Assembly (NCBI GenBank): GCA_964439815.1
Contig: CAYTPO010000069.1
Span: forward strand, 1 to 12,793
Direction of reading: 5' to 3'
DNA: 12,793 nucleotides
DNA from: JALSHZ01 sp964439815
Lineage (GTDB): Bacteria > Pseudomonadota > Gammaproteobacteria > UWMA-0217
The notes below the pieces were generated by a model. The model did no database searches. It was not told where the DNA came from and saw only the letters and a program-made list of their open reading frames with translations. Numbering within the stretch: the first letter of the stretch is position 1; every line of letters begins with the position of its first letter. Below, one piece after another: positions 12,175 through 12,793 of the stretch. Position numbers and translations under genes: made by a program.

Positions 12175-12793
12175 TTACTGCTGGATTCTGAAGAATCCCA
12201 TCATGCCGGCATCTTCGTGTTCGAGGATGTGGCAGTGGTACATGTAGTCACCAGTGTTGATGGTGGGATCGAAGCGGCCAATAAAGCGGACGGTTTCGCC
12301 CGGTTGGACGAGGACGGTGTCTTTCCAGCCGAGGTCAGTGCCCGTTGCGGGCTTGCCGTTGCGGTCGAGGATCTGCCACTGGATGGCGTGGGCGTGGAAC
12401 GGGTGCGCCATGGGTGACATGTTCTGGATGGACCAGATCTCGGTATCGCCTTCCGACAATTTGATCAGTTCGTCGATGCGGTTCATGTCGAAGGATTTGC
12501 CGTTGATGACGAAGCGCATGGCGCCCATGCCACCGCTGCCCATGCCGGAGCCGCCCTGACCCATGCCGGAGCCGCCCTGACCCATGCTACCGCTGCCCAT
12601 ATTGGCCATGGTCATGACGAAATTACGGGTTTTGCTGGCATCGGAGGCTTTTAGTCGCTGGGTGTTGATGTCGGCGGTTGCAGGCAGTGCTGTGTACAGC
12701 GTAATGTCATCGGTGGCGTCGGCAGTAATGTCGAAGCGCATGATGTCCATCCGCATGCCATTCATCATCGTGCCGCCAGAAGGGTACCTGCGG
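12175..12793 (-). CDS. Multicopper oxidase, C-terminal part (5' end outside window)
   Basis: Third multicopper oxidase of the window. The frame is open to the window edge (the first visible codons read RRYPSGGTMMNGMRMDIMRF), so the start is missing. The 206 visible codons hold a Gly/Met-rich linker (GSGSMGQGGSGMGQGGSGMG...), then a full C-terminal cupredoxin domain with HPFHAH and HCHILEHEDAGM, meaning trinuclear and type 1 copper ligands are present with the usual spacing. It resembles the CueO-like enzyme at 7536-9029 in this domain more than the CopA-type oxidase at 1-927. It is on the opposite strand from those and ends at a strong terminator. The substrate is likely Cu(I) given the context, but the family includes laccases. 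Confidence 0.93.
   Translation of the reverse strand, partial: RRYPSGGTMMNGMRMDIMRFDITADATDDITLYTALPATADINTQRLKASDASKTRNFVMTMANMGSGSMGQGGSGMGQGGSGMGSGGMGAMRFVINGKSFDMNRIDELIKLSEGDTEIWSIQNMSPMAHPFHAHAIQWQILDRNGKPATGTDLGWKDTVLVQPGETVRFIGRFDPTINTGDYMYHCHILEHEDAGMMGFFRIQQ
12541..12582 (-). repeat. 21-bp tandem repeat coding MGQGGSG
   Basis: Two exact 21-bp units (12541-12561, 12562-12582) and the beginnings of a third, in frame within the Gly/Met-rich linker of the third multicopper oxidase. It is a site for slippage that would lengthen or shorten the linker by 7 residues. Confidence 0.85.

Overview
This window is a dense copper-detoxification island from a bacterium. The likely host is a gammaproteobacterium: the neighbourhood is of the Pseudomonas/pco type (CopA-CopB), there is a lipoprotein cytochrome c with a CopG-like DUF411 protein, and the envelope is Gram-negative (outer-membrane CopB, Tat and Sec exports). 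No taxonomic marker gene is present, so this placement is inference.

Layout. (1) Bases 1-2673, plus strand, are one tight operon: the C-terminal part of a CopA/PcoA multicopper oxidase with a Met/His-rich repeat, then CopB, a lipoprotein cytochrome c, and a DUF411 (CopG-type) protein. (2) Bases 2674-3673 begin with a small inverted-repeat element abutting the DUF411 stop codon, followed by a periplasmic DUF4399 protein and a cytoplasmic DUF302 protein. (3) Bases 3674-4023 are non-coding and end in a MerR-type promoter (long -35/-10 spacer holding a perfect 17-bp dyad) and a second dyad over the probable start of transcription. (4) Bases 4024-7404 hold a small exported Met-rich protein, a MerR-family regulator, and a Cu(I) P1B-type ATPase whose N-terminus carries a YHS domain and two heavy-metal-binding (CPMHP...CPKCGM) domains instead of CxxC-type HMA domains. 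(5) Bases 7405-9277 begin with a second copy of the inverted-repeat element, again abutting a stop codon, then a Tat-exported CueO-like multicopper oxidase and a 71-aa SHOCT membrane protein. (6) Bases 9312-9505 look like a roughly 194-bp MITE whose right end touches the ribosome binding site of a YHS-domain protein (9516-10007). (7) Bases 10008-10339 are non-coding with several stem-loops. (8) Minus strand: a hemolysin III/TrhA-family membrane protein and a CzcD-like cation diffusion facilitator in one operon, then a bidirectional-looking terminator and the C-terminal part of a third multicopper oxidase running off the right edge.

How it works together (inference from families): Cu(I) is pumped out of the cytoplasm by the ATPase under the MerR regulator. 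In the periplasm it is oxidised by multicopper oxidases and bound or sequestered by Met-rich segments, the Met-rich small protein and CopB. DUF411/CopG and the cytochrome may handle the redox side. The CDF transporter adds divalent-cation export. The less described elements are the DUF4399-DUF302 pair, the YHS protein with a degenerate HMA-like half, the MerR protein with a Cys where CueR has its Cu(I)-specifying Ser, the shortened axial-Met loop in the first oxidase, and the small repeat elements between the modules.
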